Numbered from the stretch's first letter, positions 1-7,922 are shown. The stretch: DNA of 64,000 bases from Streptomyces sp. NBC_01224 (GCF_036002945.1 NZ_CP108529.1:9109001-9173000); one strand, 5' to 3'. Translations and numbers: made by a program. The notes: generated from the letters alone by a model not told the origin.

Positions 1-86
1 GCGGCGACACCTCACCGATTGCGGCCTCAGATTGACGGGCGCAAGGTGGAGACGTCAACCCCCTCACAGGGAAGGACGGAAGTGTC

Positions 87-260
87 ATGGGTAAGGGAAA
101 GGCGAAAGCCAAGCAGGTCAAGGGCAAGCTGAAGGAAACCGCTGGCGGTGCCTTGGGCGACGAGCGTATGCAGGCAGAGGGCCGCGGCGAGCAAATGACG
201 GGAAAGGCCCAGGAGACCGCAGCAAAGGCGGCTGAGCGGCTGAAGAAGTCCGGGCAGTAG
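87..260 (+). CDS. CsbD family stress-response protein
   Basis: A 57-residue, very hydrophilic, Lys/Glu/Ala-rich protein with the CsbD pattern (KQVKGKLKETAGG near residues 9-21, then a second helix rich in charged residues ending in LKKSGQ). CsbD-like proteins are small general-stress proteins of unknown biochemistry, in Bacillus under sigma-B and in Streptomyces usually under stress sigma factors. The ATG is preceded by an AGGGAAGGACGGA purine-rich stretch that serves as ribosome binding site. The length fits the family (about 55-70 residues). Downstream DNA is degenerate, so it appears monocistronic. Confidence 0.85.
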   Translation: MGKGKAKAKQVKGKLKETAGGALGDERMQAEGRGEQMTGKAQETAAKAAERLKKSGQ

Positions 261-339
261 GGCCTTGATCGTAGAGGGGGCCGCGAACCCGGTGCTGGCC
301 GCGCCGTCGGCTACCGGGCTGGCTGTGGTGTCTTGCCGG

Positions 340-587
340 ACGGCCCGGCAACCACCAACTTCCGGCGCTCGGCTGTCCGGGGGCGTAGCGCAGCATGAGC
401 ATCCGGCGCCGTCGGTCGAGGAGTACGACGCAGGAGGCGATGAGTGCGTGGGGCTGGGTCTTGACCCATTCCTCGCGGGGCATTCGATGATGTCCTGGGG
501 TAGGTCGTGCACGGTGTGCCACTCCAGGGCCAGGCACTTGTCCGGTTCCCGGTTGAGTACGGCGATACAGCCGTCGTTCGTGCGCAC
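340..587 (-). pseudogene. NUDIX hydrolase relics, rearranged
   Basis: Two reading frames on the minus strand hold pieces typical of a Streptomyces NUDIX hydrolase. Around 474-587 lies a C-terminal type stretch (NREPDKCLALEWHTVHDLP, like the family's 'W..v..LP' end). Around 340-465 in another frame lies an N-terminal stretch (ALIASCVVLLD...MLMLRYAPGQPSAGSWWLPG) that should run into the NUDIX box but does not. The order is C-terminal piece first and N-terminal piece second, so this is either the junction of two decayed paralogues or a rearranged single gene. No intact NUDIX box (GX5EX7REUXEEXGU) is present, so it is non-functional. Confidence 0.55.
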
Positions 588-712
588 GCTGCGAGATCAC
601 GTCGATCGCTTCGGCGTGGCGCCCGATGGTCGAGTGTTCCGCAATGCGGCTGACGGATACGTCGATGCAGCGGCCTGCGGCAAGACGTGGGAGCGGGCCC
701 GTAAGAAGGCCC
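586..712 (+). pseudogene. Tyrosine integrase fragment
   Basis: About 42 codons (LRDHVDRFGVAPDGRVFRN ... WERARKKAL) match the stretch LRAHVKRFDVAPDGRLFRN ... WARAREHAL of the intact integrase at 4729-6123, residues about 344-385 there. The fragment has no start and is cut at its 3' side by the insertion of the IS1380-family element at 716. The catalytic Arg-His and Tyr region is missing. It is a remnant of a second, related integrative element. Confidence 0.75.
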
Positions 713-715
713 TAG

Positions 716-2375
716 CCTCGATCTTTCGTGATTGGTCGTCAGCTTCGGCTGGCGGCCAATGCGTCGTTGTGGAGCGTGTGCGGGCATACGGGTGGCCCGA
801 TCGTCGCATCGGGTGGGCGCCGGATTCCACGGTTCCGGTCGGTGGCTCTTCTGCTCGTCGGGACGGGTTGTTGCTGGTCAGCGTGGGTTCGGGAGGGTGT
901 CGAGCCGTCTGATCGCGTCTGTGATCACGTCGGTCCATGGCCAGTGGTGGGCGAATCGCAGGTGCCGTTGGCGGGCGGTGGTGATGAGTTGGGCAGCGGC
1001 GGAGAACAGCCGCAACCGCAGGCGGCGGGGCTCCCAGAGGCGGGGTTTGCCGGTCAGAGCGAGCATCGGCATCCAGGCGAGCAGGTCGAGGGCGAGCTGG
1101 ACGATCTCCAGCCAGATCCGGTTCTGTGCGGTCTCGTGCAGGGGCAGGTTCCGCAGGCCGGTGGCCCGTGCGTTCCGAATGCGGTCCTCTGCCCTCGCCC
1201 GTCGGCGGTGCCTCAGTTCCAGGTCCGTGATCTTCCCGCCCGTCGTGTTGGTGGCGAAGCAGGTGAGCCGCAGGCCGTCGGCGTCGGTGAAGCGCAACTG
1301 GGCGCCGGGGTGGGGCCGTTCCTTGCGGACGATCAGCCGCATTCCCTTCGGCCAGCCCTTGAGTGTGTCGCCGTCGAGTTCGGCGGTCCAGGCGCCGTCG
1401 CGGATCTCGCCGCCCGGCTCGACCGCTGGGGTCCAGGCGGAGGCCGGGACCTTCAACACGGCCTGATGAATCTGCTCAGTGATGGTCATCCCGACCGAGT
1501 ACGACAGCCACCGGCCCCGTTTCGTGAGCCAGGCGAGGAACTCATGGGTGCCGCCCGCGGAGTCGGTACGGATCAGTGTGGACCGGCCGCGCCGGTGACG
1601 CTTGGGGAGCTGGGCCAAAGCGAGTTGAGTGGCGGTGATGTGGTCGGCGGCGGTGTTGGATCCCGCGTTCCCCGGCCGCAACAGTGCTGCCACCGGCTCC
1701 CCGGTGCCACCGCTTCCGTGGTCGACGAAGCCCATCAGGGGGTGATGTCCAAACGACTTCTTCCAGGTCGCGGCCGCGTCCTGCTTGTCGGAGTGGGCCA
1801 GGACCAGCACTCCGTCCAGGTCCACAATCACCTGGCCGCCCCTATCCGGCGCCGCATCTTTGGCCAACGTCCAGACGTACTCGCGCACTTCGGCGCGCGC
1901 CGAGCGGATCGCGGTCAGGGCCTTGTCCCCGGCCGCGGCGAGGGTGTCGATCAGCCGGGAGACCGTTGGGTCGGAGGCCACCGGCCCGAACACGGCCGGC
2001 TCGGCCCGCAGCAGTCCCGCATCGGCCAGGCAGTCCCCGCCCAGCGCGACCGCGAGAGCCACATCCAGCAGGATCTTGCCCGGATCGTGCACCGCCCGAG
2101 GCCGCCGCCACGGCGTCAGCGCCGCCGATATCTCGGTATCCAGGCCGGTCTTACGGGCAGTCTCGACCAGCAGTACTCCGCCAGCCTGCGAGACCACCCC
2201 GCTCCCGCCGCCCTCGATGCGGACACGCGGATAGGACCCGATACGCTTCTTCACCTGAGGAGTGCTTCTTTCATGCGCCGACCTGGACCCTAGACAAGTC
2301 CCATCGTTGCAGGTCAGGAGCACTCTTCGCGTTTCCGATCACGCATCGGACACCCAGCCACGTGAAAGCCCGAGG
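716..2375 (-). mobile_element. IS1380-family insertion sequence, copy 1
   Basis: A complete 1,660-bp element. The ends are CCTCGATCTTTCGTGATTGG on the left and, read inward, CCTCGGGCTTTCACGTGGCTGG on the right, giving imperfect terminal inverted repeats. It is flanked by CTAG on both sides (712-715 and 2376-2379), a 4-bp target duplication. A second copy of exactly the same length lies inverted at 29149-30808. The element interrupts an integrase remnant on its left and abuts an IS701-family element on its right at the shared CTAG. Confidence 0.88.
878..2254 (-). CDS. IS1380 family transposase
   Basis: DDE transposase of IS1380 (DDE_Tnp_1 fold), about 458 residues from the GTG at 2254 (protein begins VKKRIGSYPRVRIEGGG). 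The open frame extends upstream to 2323, but that part overlaps the terminal region of the element. Recognisable segments are FGPVASDPTVSRLIDTLAA near the N-terminal third, the first catalytic Asp in QVIVDLDGVL, RTDSAGGTHEFLAW with the second Asp, and a C-terminal helical stretch ending RRLDTLPNPR. It differs from the copy at 29270-30646 by one visible residue (Thr for Arg in LTPWRR), so transposition was recent and the gene is probably functional. Confidence 0.9.
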   Translation of the reverse strand: MKKRIGSYPRVRIEGGGSGVVSQAGGVLLVETARKTGLDTEISAALTPWRRPRAVHDPGKILLDVALAVALGGDCLADAGLLRAEPAVFGPVASDPTVSRLIDTLAAAGDKALTAIRSARAEVREYVWTLAKDAAPDRGGQVIVDLDGVLVLAHSDKQDAAATWKKSFGHHPLMGFVDHGSGGTGEPVAALLRPGNAGSNTAADHITATQLALAQLPKRHRRGRSTLIRTDSAGGTHEFLAWLTKRGRWLSYSVGMTITEQIHQAVLKVPASAWTPAVEPGGEIRDGAWTAELDGDTLKGWPKGMRLIVRKERPHPGAQLRFTDADGLRLTCFATNTTGGKITDLELRHRRRARAEDRIRNARATGLRNLPLHETAQNRIWLEIVQLALDLLAWMPMLALTGKPRLWEPRRLRLRLFSAAAQLITTARQRHLRFAHHWPWTDVITDAIRRLDTLPNPR

Positions 2376-2403
2376 CTAGTACTCCAGCCGTAAATCGTGA
2401 TCT

Positions 2404-3756
2404 TCACGTTCGAGCGGCTTGCCGCCGGTAGTGGCTGGTCTGGGATCGGGCCTGGTGGCAGCGTCGCCAGTCGGACCAGCTGAGCCGGTGGACCGGGTCA
2501 AAGGCGGGCCGGATGACGAGCGTGATGAACAGCCGTTGGATCTCGTTGCAGGTGAGCGGTATGAGGGCGTCTGGTGCGGGATCGCGGTCGTGTTCGTTCG
2601 CGCGGACGACGGCGAGGAAGGCGTGCGCGAGCATGGCCAGGGTGACCCAGCGGGACCAGGACGGGTAGCGGCGGACCTGGTGCTCGTCCAAGGCCGCCAG
2701 GCCCTTGCCGGACTGGAAAAACTCCTCGACCCGCCACCTTGATCCAGCGACGCGCACCAGGGTGGTTAGCGGCACTGCGGCGGCCGGCGAGTAGCAGCGG
2801 TAGTACGCGAGTTCGCCGGTGCTGCGGTTGCGGCGGATCAGCAACTGCCGGCTCCCGGGCCGGGGGGCGGTGAGGTCGATGACGGCCCAGTCGTAGAAGC
2901 GGTGGCCCTTGGCTCCGCTCCCTGCGGACAGCTTCTGCCAGGCCCTCTTGGGCACCTTCCTGGCCAGCGTGTCCGCGCGGAACTTCCCGGCGCCTGTGGT
3001 GACTTCGTGCGAGCAGGCCACCGCGAGGACGTAGCCGGTGCCGCGTTCTTCCAGCGCGGCGCGTAGCGTCGGGTTGCCGCCGTAGACCTCGTCTCCCGCG
3101 AGCCAGGCGGCCCGGTGGCCGGCGTCCAGGAATCGGGTGACCATGCGGGCGGCAAGCTGCGGTTTGGTCGCGAATTCGGTCTTGTCACCGAGTCCGGCGG
3201 CCCGGCAGCGGTCGGGGTCCGAGGTCCAGGAACGCGGAACGTACAGTTCCCGGTCTACCGCGGCGTGTCCGCGGCGGCCGGCGTAGACGAGATAGACGGC
3301 GACCTGCGCGTTCTCGATCCTGCCCGCGGTGCCGGTGTACTGGCGCTGGACACCGACGGTGTCGGTGCCCTTCTTCACGTCGCCGGTCTCGTCGACCACC
3401 AGAACCGCCTGGTCGTCCCGCAGATGCTCCACCACGTAGGCCCGCACGTCGTCGCGGACCTGGTCGGCGTCCCACTTGGCCCGCCCGAGCAGGTGCTGCA
3501 TGCCGTCCGGGGTGCTCTCTCCGGCCCACTCTGCGATGGTCCAGCAGTTTTTGCGCGGCAGGTCCGACAGCAGCCCGAGCACCAACCGCCCGACCCGACG
3601 TCGGGGTTCGACCCGTGTGAACCGGCCCGCGATCCGGGCCATCAGGCCCTCGAACGCCTCCTGCCAGCGGGCAGGGTCTACGCTGTGACCTGCGGCCACC
3701 GCATGATCTTCAGTCTTCACACACCGATGATCAACGGTGGCCGCACCCGTCTCCAC
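2404..3756 (-). CDS. IS701 family transposase
   Basis: A 450-residue DDE transposase of the IS701 family. Signature stretches are NCWTIAEWAGE, LVVDETGDVKKG with the first catalytic Asp, VGVQRQYTGTAGRIENAQVAV, ELYVPRSWTSDPDRC, WLAGDEVYGG with the second acidic site, and a C-terminal WRVEEFFQSGKGLAALDEHQVR segment carrying the Glu. The length is normal for the family. The start is uncertain: the ATG at 3756 or a GTG at 3720 would both fit. Only about 50 bp separate it from the divergent MazF-like gene at 3809, so the two promoters must overlap. Confidence 0.88.
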   Translation of the reverse strand: METGAATVDHRCVKTEDHAVAAGHSVDPARWQEAFEGLMARIAGRFTRVEPRRRVGRLVLGLLSDLPRKNCWTIAEWAGESTPDGMQHLLGRAKWDADQVRDDVRAYVVEHLRDDQAVLVVDETGDVKKGTDTVGVQRQYTGTAGRIENAQVAVYLVYAGRRGHAAVDRELYVPRSWTSDPDRCRAAGLGDKTEFATKPQLAARMVTRFLDAGHRAAWLAGDEVYGGNPTLRAALEERGTGYVLAVACSHEVTTGAGKFRADTLARKVPKRAWQKLSAGSGAKGHRFYDWAVIDLTAPRPGSRQLLIRRNRSTGELAYYRCYSPAAAVPLTTLVRVAGSRWRVEEFFQSGKGLAALDEHQVRRYPSWSRWVTLAMLAHAFLAVVRANEHDRDPAPDALIPLTCNEIQRLFITLVIRPAFDPVHRLSWSDWRRCHQARSQTSHYRRQAART

Positions 3757-3808
3757 AGCGCGTCAGGGTCGCGCAGCGTCTGCCTGCCGTCATGTGTCTG
3801 GAGGACTT

Positions 3809-4213
3809 GTGCAACGTGGCGAAGTCTGGTGGGTCCAGTTCGACGAGCGGAGGTTGGTCGTACTGCTGTCGGGAGACGACACGTCCGGGATCCGGGTGAT
3901 GCAGGTCGTCGCTCCGGCGGGCGTCGACATCAGCGGTCTGGGCATCGAAGTGACGGTCGGCGCCGGTGAAGGACTGCCGTTCGAAGGCGTGCTGCGGCTC
4001 GCGTTCCCGCGTCCAGGCTTCACCCCGTGCACGTGGCTGACCACTGTGTCCCGGGACGACCTGATAGAGCGGGCGGCCGTCCTGTCCTCCGTGAAGCTCA
4101 GCGAGATTGACGACGCCCTCCGACTCGCTGAACAAGCGCAGGAGCGGACCCCGGCCACGACCGCGAAGCTCAGCGAGATAAGGGATGCCCTCCGTCTCGG
4201 TGAACTCGGGTAG
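3809..4213 (+). CDS. PemK/MazF-like toxin, passenger of the IS701 element
   Basis: 134 residues from the GTG at 3809, preceded by GGAGGA at about 3800. The N-terminus VQRGEVWWVQFDERRLVVLL matches the first strands of MazF/PemK ribonucleases (RGEVWWVDFDP...RPVVLLS). CTWLTTVSRDDLIERAAVLS matches the usual 'l..dQ.rtvdk.RL...G.ls' strand, followed by KLSEIDDALRLA as the C-terminal helix. A near-duplicate of that helix, KLSEIRDALRL, ends the protein. The usual 'RPVV' proline-arginine pair is altered (RRLVVLL), so nuclease activity is not assured. No antitoxin gene is visible within the element. It could be a toxin that stabilises the element or a regulator of transposition. Confidence 0.7.
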   Translation: MQRGEVWWVQFDERRLVVLLSGDDTSGIRVMQVVAPAGVDISGLGIEVTVGAGEGLPFEGVLRLAFPRPGFTPCTWLTTVSRDDLIERAAVLSSVKLSEIDDALRLAEQAQERTPATTAKLSEIRDALRLGELG

Positions 4214-4540
4214 ACGGAGAAGGAGCCGACGCCCGCGACGGCGTGGGCGATCTCGGGCGAGATGATCGACGCTGGCCACCTGCCGCCTCGGCGCCCCTCA
4301 CCACCGAGATCACGATCTACGGCTGGAGTATTAGCCAAACCGGCGATCGTGACGACCATTGAGGGTGTTCGCAGCGGCTGTGCTTGGCGGTGGAGCCGTT
4401 CGGACACTATGGCCCTTCATTTCGGCGCCCAGCAGTCCCCGTAACTGACAGCGCCTGCCCATCATCTGTGGCGGAGTGGGTGCAAGTCGCGCGCTGCCGC
4501 CTGGGCGGCCGACGAATTCAGAATACCCGAGGAAACATCA

Positions 4541-4738
4541 ATGGCTCGTCCACCTGCGCTCAAGCTCGCCGAGGTCCTAGCGGAAATCCGGATGAGCCCG
4601 TCGGCCTTCTACCGCCTACGCGCTCGCGGTCAGGCACCCCGAATTATCAAGCTGCCCAACGGTGAACTGCGCTGCCGCCGCGTCGATCTGGATGCGTGGT
4701 GGGAGGCGTGTGAAAGGGATACGCCCGGATGGCGATGA
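4541..4738 (+). CDS. xis: Excisionase-like helix-turn-helix protein
   Basis: 65 residues with a MerR/AlpA-type winged helix: KLAEVLAEIRMSPSAFYRLR, then GQAPRIIKLPNGELRCRRVDLDAWW, the pattern of actinobacterial excisionases. The ATG has a clear GAGGAAAC site 5 bp upstream. It overlaps the integrase start at 4729 by 10 bp, the standard xis-int arrangement of actinomycete integrative elements. It should direct excision together with the integrase. No replication (RepSA) or transfer (Tra) genes of an AICE lie nearby, so the element is either reduced or disrupted. Confidence 0.8.
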   Translation: MARPPALKLAEVLAEIRMSPSAFYRLRARGQAPRIIKLPNGELRCRRVDLDAWWEACERDTPGWR

Positions 4739-6123
4739 GTTATAACGTCCGCTTCTGGGAGATACGCGAGCGCCCAGACCGGCGCAAGCCTTTCCAGATT
4801 CGGTGGACGGTTAACGGGCGAGAGAAGTCCGAGTCCTTCATCACGTTCGCGCTTGCTGATAGCCGACGCGCGAAGCTGATGACAGCTGCGCGCGAGGGTG
4901 AGCCGTTTGATGAGCACACCGGTCTGCCGGCATCCGAGTTGCGGGCCATCAAGCAGCGAACTACGTGGTATGACCTGGCGCACGAATACATCGAGCAAAG
5001 ATGGGAGCGCACGCCAGGGAACACCCGCCGCACCCTGGCTGATGCCTTCGCCACGGTCACGCCCGCCCTCGTGCGCCCCGGCGCAACGTTTTCCGATCCG
5101 CGGGTACTACGGCGTGCCCTGTACTCGTGGGCATTCAACAAGAAAGCCTGGCAGTGCGAGCCCACCGAGGAGTGGCTCCACGCGCTGGACTGGATGAAGC
5201 GGAACTCGCTGCCGGTCAGCGCCCTCGCGGAGGCCGACGTTCTGAGGCGGGCCCTCGACGCGATGTGCCGCAAACTGGACGGCAAGGCGGCTGCGGCCAA
5301 GACAGCCCGACGCAAGAGGGCTGCGTTCAACGAAGCTCTCAACACTGCGGTGGAGAAGGGGTACTTCGCGGAAAACCCCCTCAACGGTCTACGGTGGAAA
5401 GCGCCAGCAGTCAATGAAGAGGTGGATCCGGCCGCCGTTCCCAATCCGGCCCAGGTGCTTCGCCTGCTCGAGTCCGTTGCTCGCCAGCGGGGGCGGGGTC
5501 CTCATCTTGAGGCGTTCTTCGGCTGCATGTACTTCGCGGCTATGCGGCCAGCTGAGGTCATCCATCTTCGGATCGATCAATGCCACTTGCCGAAGACTGG
5601 ATGGGGGATGCTCAACCTCTCGGGCGGGGTTGTCACGTCTGGCAAGGAGTGGACCGACAACGGAGAGGTGCACGAGGTGCACTCGCTCAAGCGTCGCGCG
5701 GCAAGCGCGACGCGACCTATTCCCATCCCGCCGCAATTCGTACGCATGCTGCGTGCCCATGTGAAACGGTTCGATGTGGCACCCGACGGTCGACTCTTCC
5801 GGAACCAGGCTGGCAACTGCGTGGACGCTGCCGCCTACGGCATCACGTGGGCGCGGGCCCGGGAGCACGCCCTGACTCGTACCGAGCGGACTTCTCGCCT
5901 GGCCAAGCGACTTTACGATCTCCGGCACGCCGGGATCTCGTTCTGGCTCTACTCCGGAGTGGACCCGGCCGAATGCGCCCGCCGCGCCGGTCAGAGCATC
6001 GAGGTTCTCTTTCGCCACTACGCCAAGTTCCTCGACGGCCTTCGAGAGCAGGCGAACCGCCTCATCGAGCAGTCCATGAACGAGTGGCAGCGCGTCAACC
6101 AAGGTGACGCACCCGAGGGCTGA
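4729..6123 (+). CDS. int: Site-specific tyrosine integrase
   Basis: 464 residues. An N-terminal arm-binding region is followed by a SAM-like core-binding domain (about residues 80-210) and a catalytic domain. Visible catalytic elements are AAMRPAEVIHLR with the first Arg, YDLRHAGISFWLYSG with the R-H pair of the HxxR box, a Gly-rich RAGQSIEVLFRHYAKF turn and the nucleophilic Tyr in FRHYAKF. All key positions appear intact, so the gene may be active. Fragments of close relatives lie at 586-712 and 46475-46620. The attachment site is expected just downstream, where the 3' end of an aldehyde dehydrogenase gene is found. Confidence 0.9.
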   Translation: MAMSYNVRFWEIRERPDRRKPFQIRWTVNGREKSESFITFALADSRRAKLMTAAREGEPFDEHTGLPASELRAIKQRTTWYDLAHEYIEQRWERTPGNTRRTLADAFATVTPALVRPGATFSDPRVLRRALYSWAFNKKAWQCEPTEEWLHALDWMKRNSLPVSALAEADVLRRALDAMCRKLDGKAAAAKTARRKRAAFNEALNTAVEKGYFAENPLNGLRWKAPAVNEEVDPAAVPNPAQVLRLLESVARQRGRGPHLEAFFGCMYFAAMRPAEVIHLRIDQCHLPKTGWGMLNLSGGVVTSGKEWTDNGEVHEVHSLKRRAASATRPIPIPPQFVRMLRAHVKRFDVAPDGRLFRNQAGNCVDAAAYGITWARAREHALTRTERTSRLAKRLYDLRHAGISFWLYSGVDPAECARRAGQSIEVLFRHYAKFLDGLREQANRLIEQSMNEWQRVNQGDAPEG

Positions 6124-6237
6124 ACTGGAGGTTTGGTCCGTGACTGGTCCGGAAGCACTGGTCGGGAGGGGTACAGCAGTGGGAGGAAATGGGAGTTAGC
6201 ACGCAAGCCGGGCTCGATCGAGAGCGGGCTGAGTGAA

Positions 6238-6276
6238 AGGCGCCTGACGGGTGAAAGCCCAGGTCAGGCGCCTTTT
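6238..6276 (+). terminator. Rho-independent terminator after int
   Basis: A perfect 11-bp stem AGGCGCCTGAC / GTCAGGCGCCT (6238-6248 and 6263-6273) with a 14-base loop, followed by a T run (TTTTC). It lies 115 bp after the integrase stop and just before the 3' end of the minus-strand aldehyde dehydrogenase remnant, so it may serve both directions. The left stem and the sequence before it recur at 42790-42875, but there the right stem is not complete. Confidence 0.75.
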
Positions 6277-6285
6277 CTCGTGCGT

Positions 6286-6380
6286 CTAGAAGAAGCCGAG
6301 CTTCTTCGGCGAGTACGACACCAGAAGATTCTTCGTCTGCTGGTGGTACACGTCATGCATGTCGCTGACCAGCGGAAACG
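6286..6380 (-). pseudogene. 3' end of an aldehyde dehydrogenase gene
   Basis: The last 27 or so codons read ...MHDVYHQQTKNLLVSYSPKKLGFF and stop. This is the characteristic C-terminus of AldB/ExaC-type NAD-dependent acetaldehyde dehydrogenases (family end 'HYQQTKN.LVSYSPK.LGFF'). The frame upstream of about 6380 is unrelated, so only the 3' tip survives. Its position directly beyond the integrase and terminator suggests an attachment-site remnant, since integrases often target the 3' ends of genes. Confidence 0.7.
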
Positions 6381-6560
6381 TTGAATCTTTCGTTCCTCGT
6401 GGGCGAGGTGGTCCGGGAATGGCCCGGATCTTGGTGCCATTCGGCGGTGGTTCGCTTCGTATGCGAGGCAGAAAAGGACAGGGCGAGCAGTGAGAGCCCC
6501 GGTTGCTGCAATGCGTCCGCGGCCCTTGAGCTGGGACTCGCCTGTGGCGCGCCCAAGCGA

Positions 6561-7051
6561 TGGTGTAAACGTTTAAAGCCTCACGGACCGTCAGGGCCCT
6601 GCCGGCGCCGAGGACATCGCCCCCGCTGGTACGCCGGGTCACCATCGTCTGGAGGGCGAGCAGCGGCTCAAGGGGAACCCGACGGGTGGTCGGACGAGCC
6701 CGCGACGACGATGCGGGCGTCCAGAAAGGAGCGGTGGTCACTGACCCGTGCGGCGCGCGCGTCACCGTGGTAGCGGCGCAGTTTGGAGCCCCCCGTGGAC
6801 GAATGCGCCGAACGACACCGGGGTGACCTCGGCGGCGCGGATCCGCTGGACCAGCTTCTCGTCGACGGGGGAGCAGTGCTCGATGCGGTGGTTGATCCGC
6901 TGCTCGGGGTGGGCGGCGCGGGCCGCCTCGATGGCGTCGAGGACCCGGGTGTCGGCCTCGCCGTCCAGGGTGGTGATGCGGCGGGCCCGGACGATGCGAA
7001 CAGGCGTGGGAGGGGCGACGGGGCGTGCTGCCTGTTGGTCGCGGTGGTCAT
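6561..7051 (-). pseudogene. Amidohydrolase (YtcJ-like) pseudogene
   Basis: The start at 7051 has a good GAAGGAAA site and encodes MTTATNRQHAPSPLP. Pieces of a metal-dependent amidohydrolase family 3 protein then follow in three frames: VRARRITTLDG (N-terminal strand), VLDAIEAARAAHPEQRINHRIEHCS with the metal-ligand His, HRSFLDARIVVAGSSDHP with the catalytic Asp, and LEPLLALQTMVTRRTSGGDVLGA ... LTVREALNVYT. Most of the barrel between the first two pieces is deleted and at least two frameshifts follow. An intact member would have about 540 residues. Confidence 0.75.
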
Positions 7052-7072
7052 ACGTGCGGTTTCCTTCTTGTT

Positions 7073-7129
7073 CCTCGTTCCCGTGCGGCCGGACACGTCT
7101 ACGAGGGCGGTGGCCGGACGGGAACGAGG
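7073..7129. promoter_or_regulatory. 12-bp inverted repeat upstream of the amidohydrolase relic
   Basis: CCTCGTTCCCGT (7073-7084) and ACGGGAACGAGG (7118-7129) form a perfect 12-bp inverted repeat with a 33-bp spacer, 22 bp upstream of the pseudogene start. This could have been an operator or a hairpin in the 5' leader. No regulator gene for it can be named. Confidence 0.5.
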
Positions 7130-7290
7130 GGGCGGTGCGGTGGTGTGGCGACGACCGGCGGACGGCCGCTCGTGACGGTGCGTCTTCGGGAAGGGACTGC
7201 AAGGTGAGCACACGGGTGTCGGGGCCGATGAACGGTGCGCGCTGCCGGCCGCCGTGCGAGTCTCGACAACTCTTCCGAGACGCGTGGCCG

Positions 7291-7911
7291 TCAGGACAGG
7301 ACCTCGTGATCGCCACCGGATGAGGGCGGGGAGGTCAACGTGGCCAGGTAGTCATCAAGGAGCTCGGCCTGGCGGTGGGGTGGGAACGCCGGGGGGTCGA
7401 ATAGCGCCTGTACCACCAGACCGAGCACGAAGGACTGGGCGCCGGCCGCGATGCGGGCCGGGTCGCCATCGGGCAGTTCGCCGAGCTGTTGGGCTGCGGC
7501 GACCAGGTCGCGCAGCTTTTCGCGGCTCTGCGCGTACTTGCGGGCGTAATCGCCGCTCAACTCGGGGTTGGCGAGCGCGGCATCCCAGGAGGACACCCAG
7601 ATCCGGTTGCTCTCGGTGGCCTCGTCAGTCAGCGGCAGGATGTCCAGCAGCGCGGCCCTCACGGCGGACAGGCCTTTGTCGGCGGCGCGCCGGGGGCGGG
7701 AGGCACTTCGCCGTTCGAGCAGGTCGAGGGCGTACGCAACCAGGTCGCGTTTGGCGGGGAAGTAGTGGGTGAGCAGGCCGGTGGTGGCATCGAGCTCGGC
7801 GGCGACGGCTCGCATGGTCAATCCACCGAAGCCGTGAGCGACCAACACCCGCCAGACCGCCTCGGAGACATCGCGTCGGCGAGCCTCATGGTTCCCCTTG
7901 GTGCGTGGCAT
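7291..7911 (-). CDS. TetR family repressor, copy A
   Basis: 206 residues from the ATG at 7911 (MPRTKGNHEARR). The N-terminal helix-turn-helix is LTMRAVAAELDATTGLLTHYFPAKRDLVAYAL, and the C-terminal ligand domain resembles BetI-type TetR_C domains (SNRIWVSSWDAALANPELS). An in-frame start 15 bp further up (MYRSSM) would also be possible. It is divergent from a GNAT gene with a 24-bp inverted repeat between them, so it probably represses both. It is almost identical to the gene at 35372-35992, with conservative changes (Ala/Val, Ile/Val, Glu/Asp twice, Glu/Ala). Confidence 0.88.
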   Translation of the reverse strand: MPRTKGNHEARRRDVSEAVWRVLVAHGFGGLTMRAVAAELDATTGLLTHYFPAKRDLVAYALDLLERRSASRPRRAADKGLSAVRAALLDILPLTDEATESNRIWVSSWDAALANPELSGDYARKYAQSREKLRDLVAAAQQLGELPDGDPARIAAGAQSFVLGLVVQALFDPPAFPPHRQAELLDDYLATLTSPPSSGGDHEVLS

Positions 7912-7922
7912 GCTGCTACGGT

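Larger units (their letters stand above)
2380..4330. mobile_element. IS701-family element with MazF-like passenger
   Basis: A 1,951-bp element bounded by inverted repeats: TACTCCAGCCGTAAATCGTG on the left and, read inward from the right, TACTCCAGCCGTAGATCGTG. The left flank is CTAG (2376-2379) and the right flank TTAG (4331-4334). Both fit the YTAR target of IS701, although they are not identical. Inside are a transposase on the minus strand and a divergent PemK/MazF-like gene on the plus strand. The passenger lies well within the terminal repeats, so it moves with the element. Confidence 0.85.

Noticed and set aside
728..2293. 521-codon open frame on the plus strand
   Set aside because: It is the antisense shadow of the IS1380 transposase; it recurs as a mirror image at 29231-30796 and has no family resemblance.
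4335..4540. A tRNA gene next to xis as integration target
   Set aside because: No cloverleaf or TTCGA T-loop could be built from this stretch.
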